Notes under the pieces: model-generated
Told to the model about the DNA's origin: nothing
Database searches by the model: none
What the model saw: only the letters and a program-made list of their open reading frames with translations
Shown: positions 49,463 to 59,515 of the stretch, one piece after another
How the letters are laid out: every line of letters begins with the position of its first letter
Position numbering within the stretch: the first letter of the stretch is position 1
Assembly (NCBI RefSeq): GCF_001665575.1
Contig: NZ_LZSU01000011.1
Coordinates: 124,001 to 188,000 of the forward strand
From: Mycobacterium sp. 852013-51886_SCH5428379
GTDB lineage: Bacteria > Actinomycetota > Actinomycetes > Mycobacteriales > Mycobacteriaceae
DNA: 64,000 nucleotides
Reading direction: 5' to 3'
Made by a program: the position numbers and the translations under genes

Positions 49463-50343
49463 AGCACTCCTCGGGCGGCCAGGTCGGCGTCGGTGTTGGC
49501 GATGGCCTGTCGGTGTTCGGGTCCGAGTTCGCCCAAGAGCGAACCGTCGCTGAGCAGGTCGAGATCGCCGGCGGCGGGCCATGCGTCCACGTGTAGCGGC
49601 GAGCAGGTGAACTCGGACCGCGGGTCGAGTGGATGGGCGGTGTTGGCGAGCAGCACGATGGCGTCGACGTGTAGCAACAGGTCGACGGTGGTGGCGGGCC
49701 CGGCCGAACCGTGCCAACGGATCACGCCGTCGGCGTCGACGCGCACGCCCTGAAAGAAGGACAGTGACGGCGGAAGGTCGCGCGGGCCGAGTCCGTGTTT
49801 CAGCGCCCCCAGCAGCAGCAGTTCCCGCCCGGCTGGTGACGTCGATTCCGGTGCGCCCGAACCGAATCGAGCCTCGTTGCCGGAGCGGGTGCTGGTGCCG
49901 GTCAGCGCGTCATGGGCGCCGGAGGTGTCGGCGACGACGGTCGCTAGCACGCGGCCGAATCCGCTGAGCAACGGATGGCCCGTCGTCACGTACGCCTGCC
50001 AGGGCACCTTCACGGTGTCGGCGATGTTAAGCCGCTCGTGGGTGGCGTCGGCGCGGTGCAGCAGCAGGTGCGCGCAGGCGTCGCCGAGCGGATCGGTCAG
50101 CCGGATCCTGGTACCGCGGGCCAGCACCGCGGTGGTGTAGCCGCCGGGGGCCACGGTCTCCGCCCACACCAGAGCGTCGGCGGATACGCCGTCGACCGCG
50201 GTCGGGCTGGTCGACGCCGGAACGTGGCGCATGTGCTCGGCCGTCCGGCCGTGCTGCGCGCGGGCATGGGCGCGGGCGCCCGCCGTCGTCGCCGTCGCCG
50301 ATCCCGATGTCGCGGTGTCCGGATCGTGGAGATCGCTGGTCAC
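49459..50343 (-). CDS. cgdA: Urea amidolyase-associated protein UAAP1 / carboxyguanidine deiminase subunit
   Basis: A 294-residue DUF1989 protein, first of operon A. The core reads TRIRLTDPLGDACAHLLLH, VVADTSGAHDALTG and LKHGLGPRDLPPSLSFF. Compared with the UAAP1 pattern as I recall it (NCPHPLDP), this protein has NTAHPLDP, so the conserved cysteine is gone, and the region after HDALTG is also divergent. It has an unusual 45-residue Ala/Thr/His-rich N-terminus and a C-terminal extension. GTG 50343 follows AGGAGCG. It may act as a structural partner of UAAP2. Confidence 0.82.
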   Translation of the reverse strand: MTSDLHDPDTATSGSATATTAGARAHARAQHGRTAEHMRHVPASTSPTAVDGVSADALVWAETVAPGGYTTAVLARGTRIRLTDPLGDACAHLLLHRADATHERLNIADTVKVPWQAYVTTGHPLLSGFGRVLATVVADTSGAHDALTGTSTRSGNEARFGSGAPESTSPAGRELLLLGALKHGLGPRDLPPSLSFFQGVRVDADGVIRWHGSAGPATTVDLLLHVDAIVLLANTAHPLDPRSEFTCSPLHVDAWPAAGDLDLLSDGSLLGELGPEHRQAIANTDADLAARGVL

Positions 50344-50388
50344 AGGCCGCTCCTGAACTGTGAGGCGCCGCACCGAAGCGCGGCATTT

Positions 50389-50402
50389 CTGTCACCTGAC
50401 AG
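50389..50402. promoter_or_regulatory. AmtR-type operator, operon A proximal
   Basis: CTGTC-ACCT-GACAG, 46 bases upstream of the cgdA GTG. The following GTTTTCGCG matches the sequence after the operon B proximal site. Confidence 0.8.
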
Positions 50403-50436
50403 TTTTCGCGTCGGCGCCGGGGCTGTGGTTGCCGCG

Positions 50437-50444
50437 ACGTAACC
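50437..50444. promoter_or_regulatory. ACGTAACC element of the operon A promoter
   Basis: Starts 35 bases after the end of the proximal palindrome, exactly as at 42686. See the tandem copies there; possible GlnR half site, unproven. Confidence 0.4.
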
Positions 50445-50483
50445 GATGGCGGCCGGATCGTTAACAACACACGTCCCGTGTGT

Positions 50484-50497
50484 CTGTCATGTGACAG
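50484..50497. promoter_or_regulatory. AmtR-type operator, operon A distal
   Basis: CTGTC-ATGT-GACAG, 95 bp from the proximal site (start to start), against 94 bp in the operon B promoter. Confidence 0.8.
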
Positions 50498-50529
50498 GTA
50501 TCGCCAGACCGGTGGCAGGAAGTGATCGC

Positions 50530-50625
50530 CGAGTGTGCATCCTGGGCGTCGAGAGTGCGTCCAGGGCGACGATCCGGCCGTCTACCCGCCCTGGGTGCAC
50601 ACTCGACGCCCTTACCGCACACTCG
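50530..50625. repeat. Four-unit palindromic intergenic repeat
   Basis: Two direct units (50530-50552 and 50551-50573, core GAGTGTGC...GGGCG) and two inverted ones (50587-50605 and 50615-50625). The first and third units form a 19-base arm pair differing at few positions (CGAGTGTGCATCCTGGGCG facing its near complement). I recall similar GAGTGTGC-GGGCG repeats between genes of other mycobacteria. The function is unknown. Confidence 0.6.
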
Positions 50626-50644
50626 ACCGGCTAGTGTTCGGCGC

Positions 50645-50929
50645 GTGTTCCATGTGCTGACGCTGACCTACCTGCAACCGCTCGACGTCATCGACCAGTC
50701 ACGTCCCGCGCATCTGGAGTGGCTGGGCGCCGAGGCCGCTGCGGGCCGCATCCTGCTCGCCGGCCGGGTCGAGGCGCAGACCGGCGCCGTGCTGATCACC
50801 GGCGACATCTCCGCCGACGAGGCCGACGGTCTCATCGCCGCGGACCCTTATTCGCAGGCCGGCGTCGTGCGCTACGAGCGGGTGAGCTTCAACGGCGCCT
50901 TCCGCGCCCCCGTGCTGTCAGATAGCTGA
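50645..50929 (+). CDS. YciI-like domain protein
   Basis: A 94-residue ferredoxin-like alpha+beta protein of the YCII family. [15 protein letters not shown], the aspartate/histidine-type [22 protein letters not shown] and [16 protein letters not shown] are the family pattern; YciI proteins may have dehydrogenase-associated or lyase functions but are mostly uncharacterised. GTG 50645 was chosen because FHVLTL is the usual N-terminus. It lies just right of the palindromic repeat and 115 bases before adhC; not in the minus-strand island. Confidence 0.8.
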   Translation: MFHVLTLTYLQPLDVIDQSRPAHLEWLGAEAAAGRILLAGRVEAQTGAVLITGDISADEADGLIAADPYSQAGVVRYERVSFNGAFRAPVLSDS

Positions 50930-51044
50930 CATCTCCGCGGATCGGGATTACGCACCCGCCGCGCCTGGTTATGCCCGAGGTGTGCCGCATCGCCGCGGCC
51001 TGACGCGTCCTCCCGAACGACGATCAACGATCAAGAGGTTTTCT

Positions 51045-52097
51045 ATGTCCACGTCTGTTTCCGCCTATGCCGCCACATCGGCGGCCGAGCGTCTGACCCC
51101 CACCACGATCACCCGCCGCGACGTCGGCCCGCACGACGTGGCGTTCGACATCCACTTCGCCGGCATCTGTCACTCCGACATCCACACCGTCAAAGCCGAG
51201 TGGGGCCGGGTGAAATTCCCGATCGTGCCCGGCCACGAGATCGCCGGCATCGTCACCGAGGTCGGCTCCGAGGTCTCGAAGTACAAGGTCGGCGACCGGG
51301 TCGGTGTCGGCTGCTTCGTCGACTCCTGCCGTGAATGTGACAACTGCCGCGCCGGCGACGAGCAGTACTGCACCGGCGGCGGCATGGTCGGCACCTACAA
51401 CGGCGTGGGTCGCGACGGCCAGCCCACGCAGGGCGGCTACAGCGGCGCGATCGTCGTCGACGAGAACTATGTCCTCCGCATCCCGGACAGCATCTCGCTG
51501 GAGGACGCCGCACCGCTGCTGTGTGCGGGCATCACCACCTATTCGCCGCTGCGGCACTGGGAGGCCGGGCCGGGGAAGAAGGTCGCCGTGGTCGGTCTCG
51601 GCGGTCTGGGACACCTGGCCGTGAAGATCGCCGTCGCGATGGGCGCAGAGGTCACGGTGCTGAGCCAATCGCTCAAGAAGATGGAGGACGGGCTGCGCCT
51701 CGGCGCTTCGGCCTACCACGCCACCAGCGACGCCAACACGTTCAAGGCACTCGCGGGGACGTTCGATCTGATCATCAACACGGTGTCTGCCAACCTCGAC
51801 CTGGTGCAATATCTGAAGCTGCTCAAACTCGACGGCACGCTCGTCGAGCTCGGAATGCCCGAGCATCCGATGCAGGTGCCGGCCGGGGCACTGATCTCCG
51901 GCCGCAAGCGGATCGCGGGCTCGCTGATCGGCGGGATCGCCGAAACGCAGGAGATGCTGGACTTCTGCGCCGAGCACGACGTGCGCCCCGAAATCGAGGT
52001 CATCGCCCCGGACTACATCAACGAGGCCTACGAGCGCGTGCTGGCCAGCGACGTGCGCTACCGCTTCGTCATCGACACCGCCGCACTGCGCAGCTGA
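51045..52097 (+). CDS. adhC: Zinc-dependent alcohol dehydrogenase AdhC (cinnamyl-type)
   Basis: A 350-residue NADP-dependent medium-chain dehydrogenase. Catalytic zinc ligands: Cys in [15 protein letters not shown] and His-Glu in PGHEIAGIV; structural zinc cysteines in [15 protein letters not shown]. Rossmann motif [13 protein letters not shown]. It reduces aldehydes such as cinnamaldehyde-type substrates in this subfamily. ATG 51045 follows AAGAGG. It corresponds to Rv3045, which in M. tuberculosis directly follows fecB. A bidirectional hairpin terminator follows. Confidence 0.93.
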   Translation: MSTSVSAYAATSAAERLTPTTITRRDVGPHDVAFDIHFAGICHSDIHTVKAEWGRVKFPIVPGHEIAGIVTEVGSEVSKYKVGDRVGVGCFVDSCRECDNCRAGDEQYCTGGGMVGTYNGVGRDGQPTQGGYSGAIVVDENYVLRIPDSISLEDAAPLLCAGITTYSPLRHWEAGPGKKVAVVGLGGLGHLAVKIAVAMGAEVTVLSQSLKKMEDGLRLGASAYHATSDANTFKALAGTFDLIINTVSANLDLVQYLKLLKLDGTLVELGMPEHPMQVPAGALISGRKRIAGSLIGGIAETQEMLDFCAEHDVRPEIEVIAPDYINEAYERVLASDVRYRFVIDTAALRS

Positions 52098-52107
52098 TCC
52101 ACGAGAA

Positions 52108-52140
52108 AACGGCCGGAGTGCGCATTGCACTCCGGCCGTT
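52108..52140. terminator. Bidirectional hairpin terminator between adhC and the antigen-85 paralogue
   Basis: AACGGCCGGAGTGC (52108-52121) pairs perfectly with 52127-52140 around a 5-base loop; an A-run and T-rich flank extend the stem. Convergent genes end at 52097 and 52153. Confidence 0.88.
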
Positions 52141-52152
52141 CTCGTATTCGGA

Positions 52153-53253
<1,101 letters not shown>

Positions 53254-53400
53254 CTAGATGCCCGCTGTTAGCCGACGCTCCCGCGCAGGCGCCCTACGTC
53301 ATCAGCTCGTCAGATTCGGCTGTGCGCCCAAATGATCAAACGGGCGCGAAAGTGCGAGCAGTCGCGGGCATTTCGTCGATCTCGGCGAACGCCGCAGCCG

Positions 53401-54411
53401 TCAGTCGGCGATCTTCACCAGCATTTTGCCGATGTTCGCGCCGGTGAACAGGCCGTTGAGGGCGTCGACGCAGGACTCGATACCGGTGAAGATCGTTTCC
53501 CGGTGGGACAGCAGTCCCTCGGCCTCCCACTGGTGCAGGGCGGCGAAGGCCTCCTCGAACCGGCCCCACTCGTCGAGGGCGTTGAAGCCCTGCATGGTCG
53601 CGGTCTTGGAGAGCAGGTTGACGTAGTTGGCCGGTCCGGGGTGGTCTCCGGTGAGATAGCTCGAGATCACCCCACACAGCACGACGCGGGCCTTGGGTGC
53701 GAGGCGGCCGAGCACCGCGTCGAGGATGGGGCCGCCGACGTTGTCGAAGTACACGTCGACACCCCTGGGGCAGTGTTGTTTGAGCGCGGCCGGCAGCGGC
53801 TCGTTGCGGTAATCGATGCAGGCGTCGAACCCGAAGTCCTCGACGACGGCGCGGCACTTCTCGGGGCCGCCCGCGATGCCGACCACCCGGGCGCCGGCGA
53901 TCTTGGCGATCTGGCCGGCAACCGATCCGGTGGCGCCGGCGGCGGCCGACACCACGACGGTCTGCCCGGGTGCGGGTCGGCCGATGTCGTGCATGCCGAA
54001 GTAGGCGGTGGCGCCCGTGGGGCCGTAGATCGACATCACCGCAGGCTGGTCGGCGGCGGGGTCGTCGACCGGCGTGCAGAAGATGTCGTCGCGGACGATG
54101 ACGTACTCCTGGAAGCCGGTCAGGCTGGTGACCAGATCACCGACGGCGTAGGCGGGGCAGCGTGATTTCACGACCACCCCGATGCCGGCCGCCCGGATGA
54201 CCTCGCCGAGTTGTACCGGGGGCAGGTAGCCGGGTTGGTCGTTGAGCCAGGTCCGGGCGGCGGCGTCGATGCCCACGTAGGTGACGCGGACCAGCGCCTC
54301 GCCGTCGGCGGGCTCGGGGGCCGGGGTGGTGATCAGCTCGGTGTCGTCCGGGTCGACGAGCCCGTGGGGGCGGCGACGCAGCACGATCTGGCGATTGGTC
54401 AGGTCGGACAC
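53401..54411 (-). CDS. NADP-dependent medium-chain reductase (prostaglandin/leukotriene-reductase-like)
   Basis: A 336-residue zinc-independent MDR enzyme. RQIVLRRRPHGLVDPDD at the start and VVVSAAAGATGSVAGQIAKIAG (nucleotide loop) are typical of curcumin/prostaglandin reductase relatives; no zinc-binding cysteines. GVDVYFDNVGGPILDAVL is the family signature. It probably reduces activated double bonds. GTG 54411 chosen; nothing better is upstream. A 288-base gap to the left (53113-53400) shows only the antigen-85 leader, without a clear site. Confidence 0.87.
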   Translation of the reverse strand: MSDLTNRQIVLRRRPHGLVDPDDTELITTPAPEPADGEALVRVTYVGIDAAARTWLNDQPGYLPPVQLGEVIRAAGIGVVVKSRCPAYAVGDLVTSLTGFQEYVIVRDDIFCTPVDDPAADQPAVMSIYGPTGATAYFGMHDIGRPAPGQTVVVSAAAGATGSVAGQIAKIAGARVVGIAGGPEKCRAVVEDFGFDACIDYRNEPLPAALKQHCPRGVDVYFDNVGGPILDAVLGRLAPKARVVLCGVISSYLTGDHPGPANYVNLLSKTATMQGFNALDEWGRFEEAFAALHQWEAEGLLSHRETIFTGIESCVDALNGLFTGANIGKMLVKIAD

Positions 54412-54434
54412 GTGCCGACGCTACCGAAAACGTC

Positions 54435-55082
54435 TCAGGTGAGGCGGGACATCAGGAGCGGCAGACCCGGTCCGGTGAGCTGGTCGACGGCCACGGTGCG
54501 CCCGCAGATCGACAACATCAGCGCCGCTCCTCGACCGTGGATGGCGGCGCCGTGCCCCCACGTCCGGCCGGTGTCCTCGTCGCGCAGCGCAATACCGCGC
54601 AGCCGTCGGTGCGGGAAGAAGCCGATCTGGGTGCGACCGGTCAGGAAGTCGAGCACGCGGGCCACCTGAGCCGGGTCGGGCTGATGCGCAACGCCCAGCG
54701 GGATACGCATGTCGGCGCCGTGGATCAGGACGTCAGCGAGGCCGGACAGCGGCCCGGCCACGGGTGGGCTGAGCCGGTGCTCGGCGCGCCGGCGCAGCGT
54801 GTCGGCGATCTCGGCGGCCGGGGCCTGGGCCCGGCGGCGGGCCAGCGCGTCGATGCCCCGGTCGATGCCGCCGTGCCGGATCCCGCTGAGCAGGAAGCCG
54901 CTGAAGCCGTCGGCGAAATCGCTGATCAGATGCGCGGCAACGGTTTTGACGTCCCATCCCGCGCACAGGCTGGCCGTTGCGAGCCCGGCGGGGTCGAGAC
55001 CGTCGATCAGATCAGCGATGGACCGCCGTTCGTCGGCGACCGCAGCGAACACCCAGTCGCGTTCCGCCCGGCTCAGCCGCAC
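54435..55082 (-). CDS. Maleylpyruvate-isomerase-family (DinB-like) mycothiol-dependent protein
   Basis: A 215-residue four-helix-bundle protein of the MDMPI_N group: LCAGWDVKTVAAHL supplies the histidine seen in mycothiol-dependent maleylpyruvate isomerase and DinB metal sites, and a second His lies in DVLIHGADMRIPLG. The C-terminal half forms a small MDMPI_C/SCP-like domain. It may detoxify or transfer mycothiol; the natural substrate is not known. GTG 55082, 12 bases from the nrdF2 stop, and on the same strand. Confidence 0.82.
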   Translation of the reverse strand: MRLSRAERDWVFAAVADERRSIADLIDGLDPAGLATASLCAGWDVKTVAAHLISDFADGFSGFLLSGIRHGGIDRGIDALARRRAQAPAAEIADTLRRRAEHRLSPPVAGPLSGLADVLIHGADMRIPLGVAHQPDPAQVARVLDFLTGRTQIGFFPHRRLRGIALRDEDTGRTWGHGAAIHGRGAALMLSICGRTVAVDQLTGPGLPLLMSRLT

Positions 55083-55094
55083 CGGTATACGACG

Positions 55095-56081
<987 letters not shown>

Positions 56082-56130
56082 TCACCAGGCTTTTTCGGTA
56101 TCCGCTATAGCCGCCCTATAGCCGTCCTCG

Positions 56131-56146
56131 ACACTACTCGTTGTGT
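56131..56146. promoter_or_regulatory. Candidate NrdR box 1
   Basis: ACACTACTCGTTGTGT, outer halves ACACTA/TTGTGT match the NrdR consensus; 62 bases upstream of nrdF2. Confidence 0.6.
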
Positions 56147-56162
56147 CCGACAGCTCGGAGCA

Positions 56163-56178
56163 ACCCAACATATTGGGT
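56163..56178. promoter_or_regulatory. Candidate NrdR box 2
   Basis: ACCCAACATATTGGGT, a strong match to ACAC-w-ATATAT-w-GTGT in the centre; its start is exactly 32 bp (three turns) from box 1, the typical NrdR tandem spacing. Confidence 0.6.
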
Positions 56179-56205
56179 GCGGGCGTGTCGGGATCAGTGT
56201 CGGGA

Positions 56206-56946
56206 TCAGGCGACGTTCGAGCCGCGCCGCACGCCCTCGTGCAGCGGCAGGTCGGGATCCAGTCGGACGCCGATGAGCTCGCAGGTTCCGTTGATCGACC
56301 CGACCAGGATCGTCGTCAGATGAGCGACGAACGCGTCGGACGGCATCCGGCGTGGGCTGTCGCCGTCGGCGCCCAGCCACCAGTCGGTCGCCGAGGACAC
56401 CGACCCGAACGCCGCGTAGGCGGCCAGTTCGAGCGTTGCGGGGTCGATCTCGATGTCCCGCAGCTCGTTGTCGAACATGTTCGCCATCGCGACGGTGATG
56501 TCACGGCCCTCGTTGAGGGCGCGCATCGCCGATTCGCTCTGCTCGGCGAAGCGGCCCTGCATCAGGAACCGGATGACGTTCGGATGCTCGTCGACCATCC
56601 GGACGTACTGCTCGACGCTGCGCGCGATGACCTGGCGGCCGGAATCGGTCGACAGGTCGATCGACGGGAAGATCGCCGTCCACAGCATGTCGCGCAACCG
56701 CTGCCCGATGGCCTGGAACAGATCGGCTTTGTCGGCGAAGTGCCGGTAGATCTTGGGTTTGGCAGTGCCGGCTTCCTCGGCGATCTCGCGCAGACTGACC
56801 TCGGGACCCTGCCGGTCGATAGCCCGGAAGGCGGCATCGACGATCTCCGCACGCACCTTCTTCCGGTGCTCGCGCCAGCGCTCGCTGCGCGCGTCCACTT
56901 TGTCGCCGGTACCGCTACCGGACCGCGACCTCGACCCTCGACGCAC
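56206..56946 (-). CDS. TetR-family transcriptional regulator (Rv3050c type)
   Basis: A 246-residue repressor with a basic N-terminal extension (RRGSRSRSGSG) before the HTH (VRAEIVDAAFRAIDRQ, SLREIAEEAGTAKPKIYRHFADKADLF). The ligand domain is helical and contains WWLGADGDSPRRMPS. Length equals Rv3050c. GTG 56946 is the annotated start, but a later GTG (VDARSERW, about residue 17) would also include the whole HTH. It is divergent to the flavoprotein gene at 57104. The ligand is unknown. Confidence 0.87.
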   Translation of the reverse strand: MRRGSRSRSGSGTGDKVDARSERWREHRKKVRAEIVDAAFRAIDRQGPEVSLREIAEEAGTAKPKIYRHFADKADLFQAIGQRLRDMLWTAIFPSIDLSTDSGRQVIARSVEQYVRMVDEHPNVIRFLMQGRFAEQSESAMRALNEGRDITVAMANMFDNELRDIEIDPATLELAAYAAFGSVSSATDWWLGADGDSPRRMPSDAFVAHLTTILVGSINGTCELIGVRLDPDLPLHEGVRRGSNVA

Positions 56947-57103
56947 CCGCCCACTGTACGCGCACTGCCCACGCTGACCTGCTCAGAACCGCCGCCACCC
57001 GCGCGGTGTCGGCGGGTGCGGCAGCCTTCTGCTCGCAGCGCTGACCCGCTCGTGCGCGGGTACTATTCCTCCTCGACAGTTCCGAAAGACCGAGACGAGA
57101 TTC

Positions 57104-58288
57104 ATGACACAGCGATACGACCTGGTCATCGCCGGAGGCGGGCCCTCGGGCTCGGCCGCGGCGTGGCAGGCCGCACAGACCGGCGCGAAGGTCGTCGTGC
57201 TGGACAAGGCCCAGTTCCCCAGGGCCAAGCCCTGCGGTGACGGCCTGACCGCCCGCGCGGTCAGCTACCTGCAGAAGATGGGCCTGGCCGACGAGGTCGC
57301 CACCTACCACCGGGTCAACCGGGTGACGGTGTTCAGCCCCAGTCAGTGGGAGCTGTCGTTTCCCAAGCGCCCGGGCATGCCCGACCACGGCCATACCGTC
57401 AGCCGCGAACACCTCGACACGGTCCTGCTCAAGCACGCCGAATCCGCCGGCGCCGAGATCCGCCAGGGCGCCGAGGTCACCGGACCGATTCAGGACGAGA
57501 ACGGCCGGGTCGTGGGAGTGACCCTCAAGGGCGGCGAGAAGGTCTACGGCGACGCCGTGATCGCCGCCGACGGTGCCTACTCCCCCATCAAACGGGCGCT
57601 CAAGATCGACTCCCAGTACAACGGCTACCAGGCCATCGCGATCCGCTCGGAGATGCCGGCCAACCGACCCGACTCCGACAGCCTCGACATCTACCTGAAG
57701 CTGCAGTTCGAGGGTGACCAGCTGCCCGGCTACGGGTGGGTGTTCCCGATGGGCGACGGCATCTTCAACATCGGCCTCGGCTACGTCAACAGCTACAAGA
57801 ACTGGCAGGCCATCAACGCCACCCAGTTCCTCGGCGAGTTCCTGCGGACCCTGCCGCGCGACTGGGACCTGCCCGCCATCGAGGAGCTGAAGAAGAACAA
57901 GAGCGTGCGGGCGTGGCGGTTGCCGATGGGCTTCACCGCCTGGCCGCCGTGGCGTCCCGGCGTGCTGTTCACCGGCGATTCGCTGGGTGCGGGTAAGCCT
58001 GCCTCGGGTGCGGGCATCTCGAAGGCCCTCGAATCCGGTTTGGCCGCAGGTGAATGTGCGATCGCCGCGCTCACCAACGGTGGGCCTGACGACTTCACGA
58101 ACTACGCCCAGCGGATGGAAGCGGCGTGGGGCCGGGAGTACAAGCGCGGCCGCTACTTCCACAAGCTCGCCGGGATCCCCGGTGTGGCCAACACCGGAAT
58201 CAAGCTCATCGACAACGCGATGTTCCGGGACCGGATGCTCAAGTCGCTGTACAAGAAGGAACAGGGCCCACAGCACCACTACAAGTAG
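57104..58288 (+). CDS. Geranylgeranyl-reductase-family FAD oxidoreductase (MenJ-like)
   Basis: A 394-residue flavoprotein. FAD-binding GGGPSGSAAAWQAA at the start, the GR-family PxxYxWxFP-like segment YGWVFPMGDGIFNIGLGYV, and GVLFTGDSLGAGKPASGAGISKALESG near the C-terminus. Members saturate prenyl chains; MenJ (Rv0561c) reduces the beta-isoprene of menaquinone and is about the same length. Whether this is menJ itself or a paralogue cannot be decided from one locus. A TACTAT -10-like hexamer lies at 57061-57066. A strong hairpin follows the stop. Confidence 0.88.
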   Translation: MTQRYDLVIAGGGPSGSAAAWQAAQTGAKVVVLDKAQFPRAKPCGDGLTARAVSYLQKMGLADEVATYHRVNRVTVFSPSQWELSFPKRPGMPDHGHTVSREHLDTVLLKHAESAGAEIRQGAEVTGPIQDENGRVVGVTLKGGEKVYGDAVIAADGAYSPIKRALKIDSQYNGYQAIAIRSEMPANRPDSDSLDIYLKLQFEGDQLPGYGWVFPMGDGIFNIGLGYVNSYKNWQAINATQFLGEFLRTLPRDWDLPAIEELKKNKSVRAWRLPMGFTAWPPWRPGVLFTGDSLGAGKPASGAGISKALESGLAAGECAIAALTNGGPDDFTNYAQRMEAAWGREYKRGRYFHKLAGIPGVANTGIKLIDNAMFRDRMLKSLYKKEQGPQHHYK

Positions 58289-58316
58289 ATTTCCGCCCCG
58301 CCGAGGTCATCGGCGC

Positions 58317-58364
58317 AGCCGGGTGTGTGGTTCGCGAAAGCGGATCGCACACCCGGCTTTCTTT
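58317..58364 (+). terminator. Rho-independent terminator after the flavoprotein gene
   Basis: AGCCGGGTGTG (58317-58327) pairs perfectly with 58348-58358 and is followed by TTTCTTTCC. 28 bases past the stop. Confidence 0.85.
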
Positions 58365-58450
58365 CCGCTACCGCCGCCCGACGGCGGATCGCGGTTGCCA
58401 GATCGGCAACTGTCCTTGGCATCACATACCCGAGCGTCCAGGCTGGGGGC

Positions 58451-59068
58451 ATGGTCGAATCGAATGTCGCGCAAGAGTGGGACGAACGCTACGCCGCAGC
58501 GGAGCAGCTGTTCAGCGGCCAGCCCAACACGGTTCTCATCTCCGAGGTGAGCGGCCTCACGCCAGGCCGGGCACTCGACGTCGGTTGCGGCGAGGGCGCG
58601 GACGCGGTGTGGTTGGCCGCCCAGGGATGGACCGTCACCGCGCTCGACGTGTCCCGGGTGGCAGTCGAACGCGCCGCCGCGCGCGCGGCGCGGGCCGGTG
58701 CCGAGGTGGCGTTCGTCCGTAACGACCTCGTCGCGGCCGAATTGCCCGCCAACGGCTTCGATCTGGTGACCGCGCAGTACCCCGCGCTGCGGAGCTCTGC
58801 GGACCGCGCCGCCGAACGCGCGCTGACCGCAGCGGTCGCACCCGGCGGAGTGCTTCTGGTGGTGCACCATGCCGGTGTCGACGAGGACACGGCCAGGGCG
58901 CGCGGCTTCGACCCGGCCGATTACGTTTTCCCGGCGGATGTGCGGGCGGTGCTCGGCGACGGCTGGGAGGTCCGCTTCGAGGAGAGCCGCCCGCGCGACA
59001 CGCCGCTGGGCGGCGCGGAGCACCGGCATACCCACGATGCGGTGCTGTTCGCGCGACGGCTGCAGTAG
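58451..59068 (+). CDS. Class I SAM-dependent methyltransferase
   Basis: A 205-residue TehB/UbiG-like methyltransferase. RALDVGCGEGADAVWLAAQG is motif I, VTALDVSRVAVERA the second strand, and FDLVTAQYPALR motif IV. The short C-terminus HRHTHDAVLFARR is common to small actinobacterial thiopurine- or tellurite-type methyltransferases. ATG 58451 follows GGGGGC. No operon partner; separated by the terminator from the flavoprotein gene. Confidence 0.88.
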   Translation: MVESNVAQEWDERYAAAEQLFSGQPNTVLISEVSGLTPGRALDVGCGEGADAVWLAAQGWTVTALDVSRVAVERAAARAARAGAEVAFVRNDLVAAELPANGFDLVTAQYPALRSSADRAAERALTAAVAPGGVLLVVHHAGVDEDTARARGFDPADYVFPADVRAVLGDGWEVRFEESRPRDTPLGGAEHRHTHDAVLFARRLQ

Positions 59069-59157
59069 TCGGTCATCGCGGCACCCGGATGTGAGATTCC
59101 GGCGACACCGCGCTGGCGGGCGGCTTCGGCGTCACTGCACCAGGGGCCGCGCCTACT

Positions 59158-59493
59158 TCACGATCTCGCGACCACGGTCAGCAGCACCACCGAATCCTCC
59201 ACCGCCACCAGATTGTGGATCTCGTCGGGAACCACCAGGTAGTCGCCTTCCGCGCCCTCCGTCGCCCCGGTCGCGGTACCCAGCTGAATCCGGCCCCGCA
59301 GCACCACCAGCGTTGCCTCACCGGGACTCTGGTGGTCGTCGAGCCGACTCCCTGCGGTCAGCGCCAGCACGGTCTGGCGCAGCGTGCGCTCGCGACCGCC
59401 GAACACCGTGTGCGCCGCCCGGCCGGCGCGCGCGTCGCGCGCCGCGTCGAGCTGTTCGTCGCCGATACCCTTCAGTGACAACGTATCTGCCAT
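59158..59493 (-). CDS. Cupin-domain protein downstream of an HTH regulator
   Basis: A 111-residue cupin with LTAGSRLDDHQSPGEATLVVLRGRI (motif 1) and GDYLVVPDEIHNLVAVEDS (motif 2). The SD GGGAGAGG precedes two consecutive ATGs; the second (59493) has the better spacing. It follows the HTH regulator by 22 bases on the same strand, so the two are probably one operon. Possible redox or metal-responsive accessory protein; substrate unknown. Confidence 0.82.
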   Translation of the reverse strand: MADTLSLKGIGDEQLDAARDARAGRAAHTVFGGRERTLRQTVLALTAGSRLDDHQSPGEATLVVLRGRIQLGTATGATEGAEGDYLVVPDEIHNLVAVEDSVVLLTVVARS

Positions 59494-59515
59494 CATCAAC
59501 CTCTCCCTGGACAAT

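Larger units (their letters stand above)
50344..50644. other. Gene-free 301-bp promoter and repeat region
   Basis: Between operon A and the YciI-like gene. It contains two AmtR-type palindromes, one ACGTAACC element, and a four-unit palindromic repeat near the right end. No additional ORF or RNA structure is recognised; no guanidine riboswitch consensus seen. Confidence 0.7.

Noticed and set aside
50344..50644. Possible guanidine riboswitch upstream of operon A
   Set aside because: I looked for the conserved guanidine-I and ACGR-loop features and saw none; protein operators explain control.
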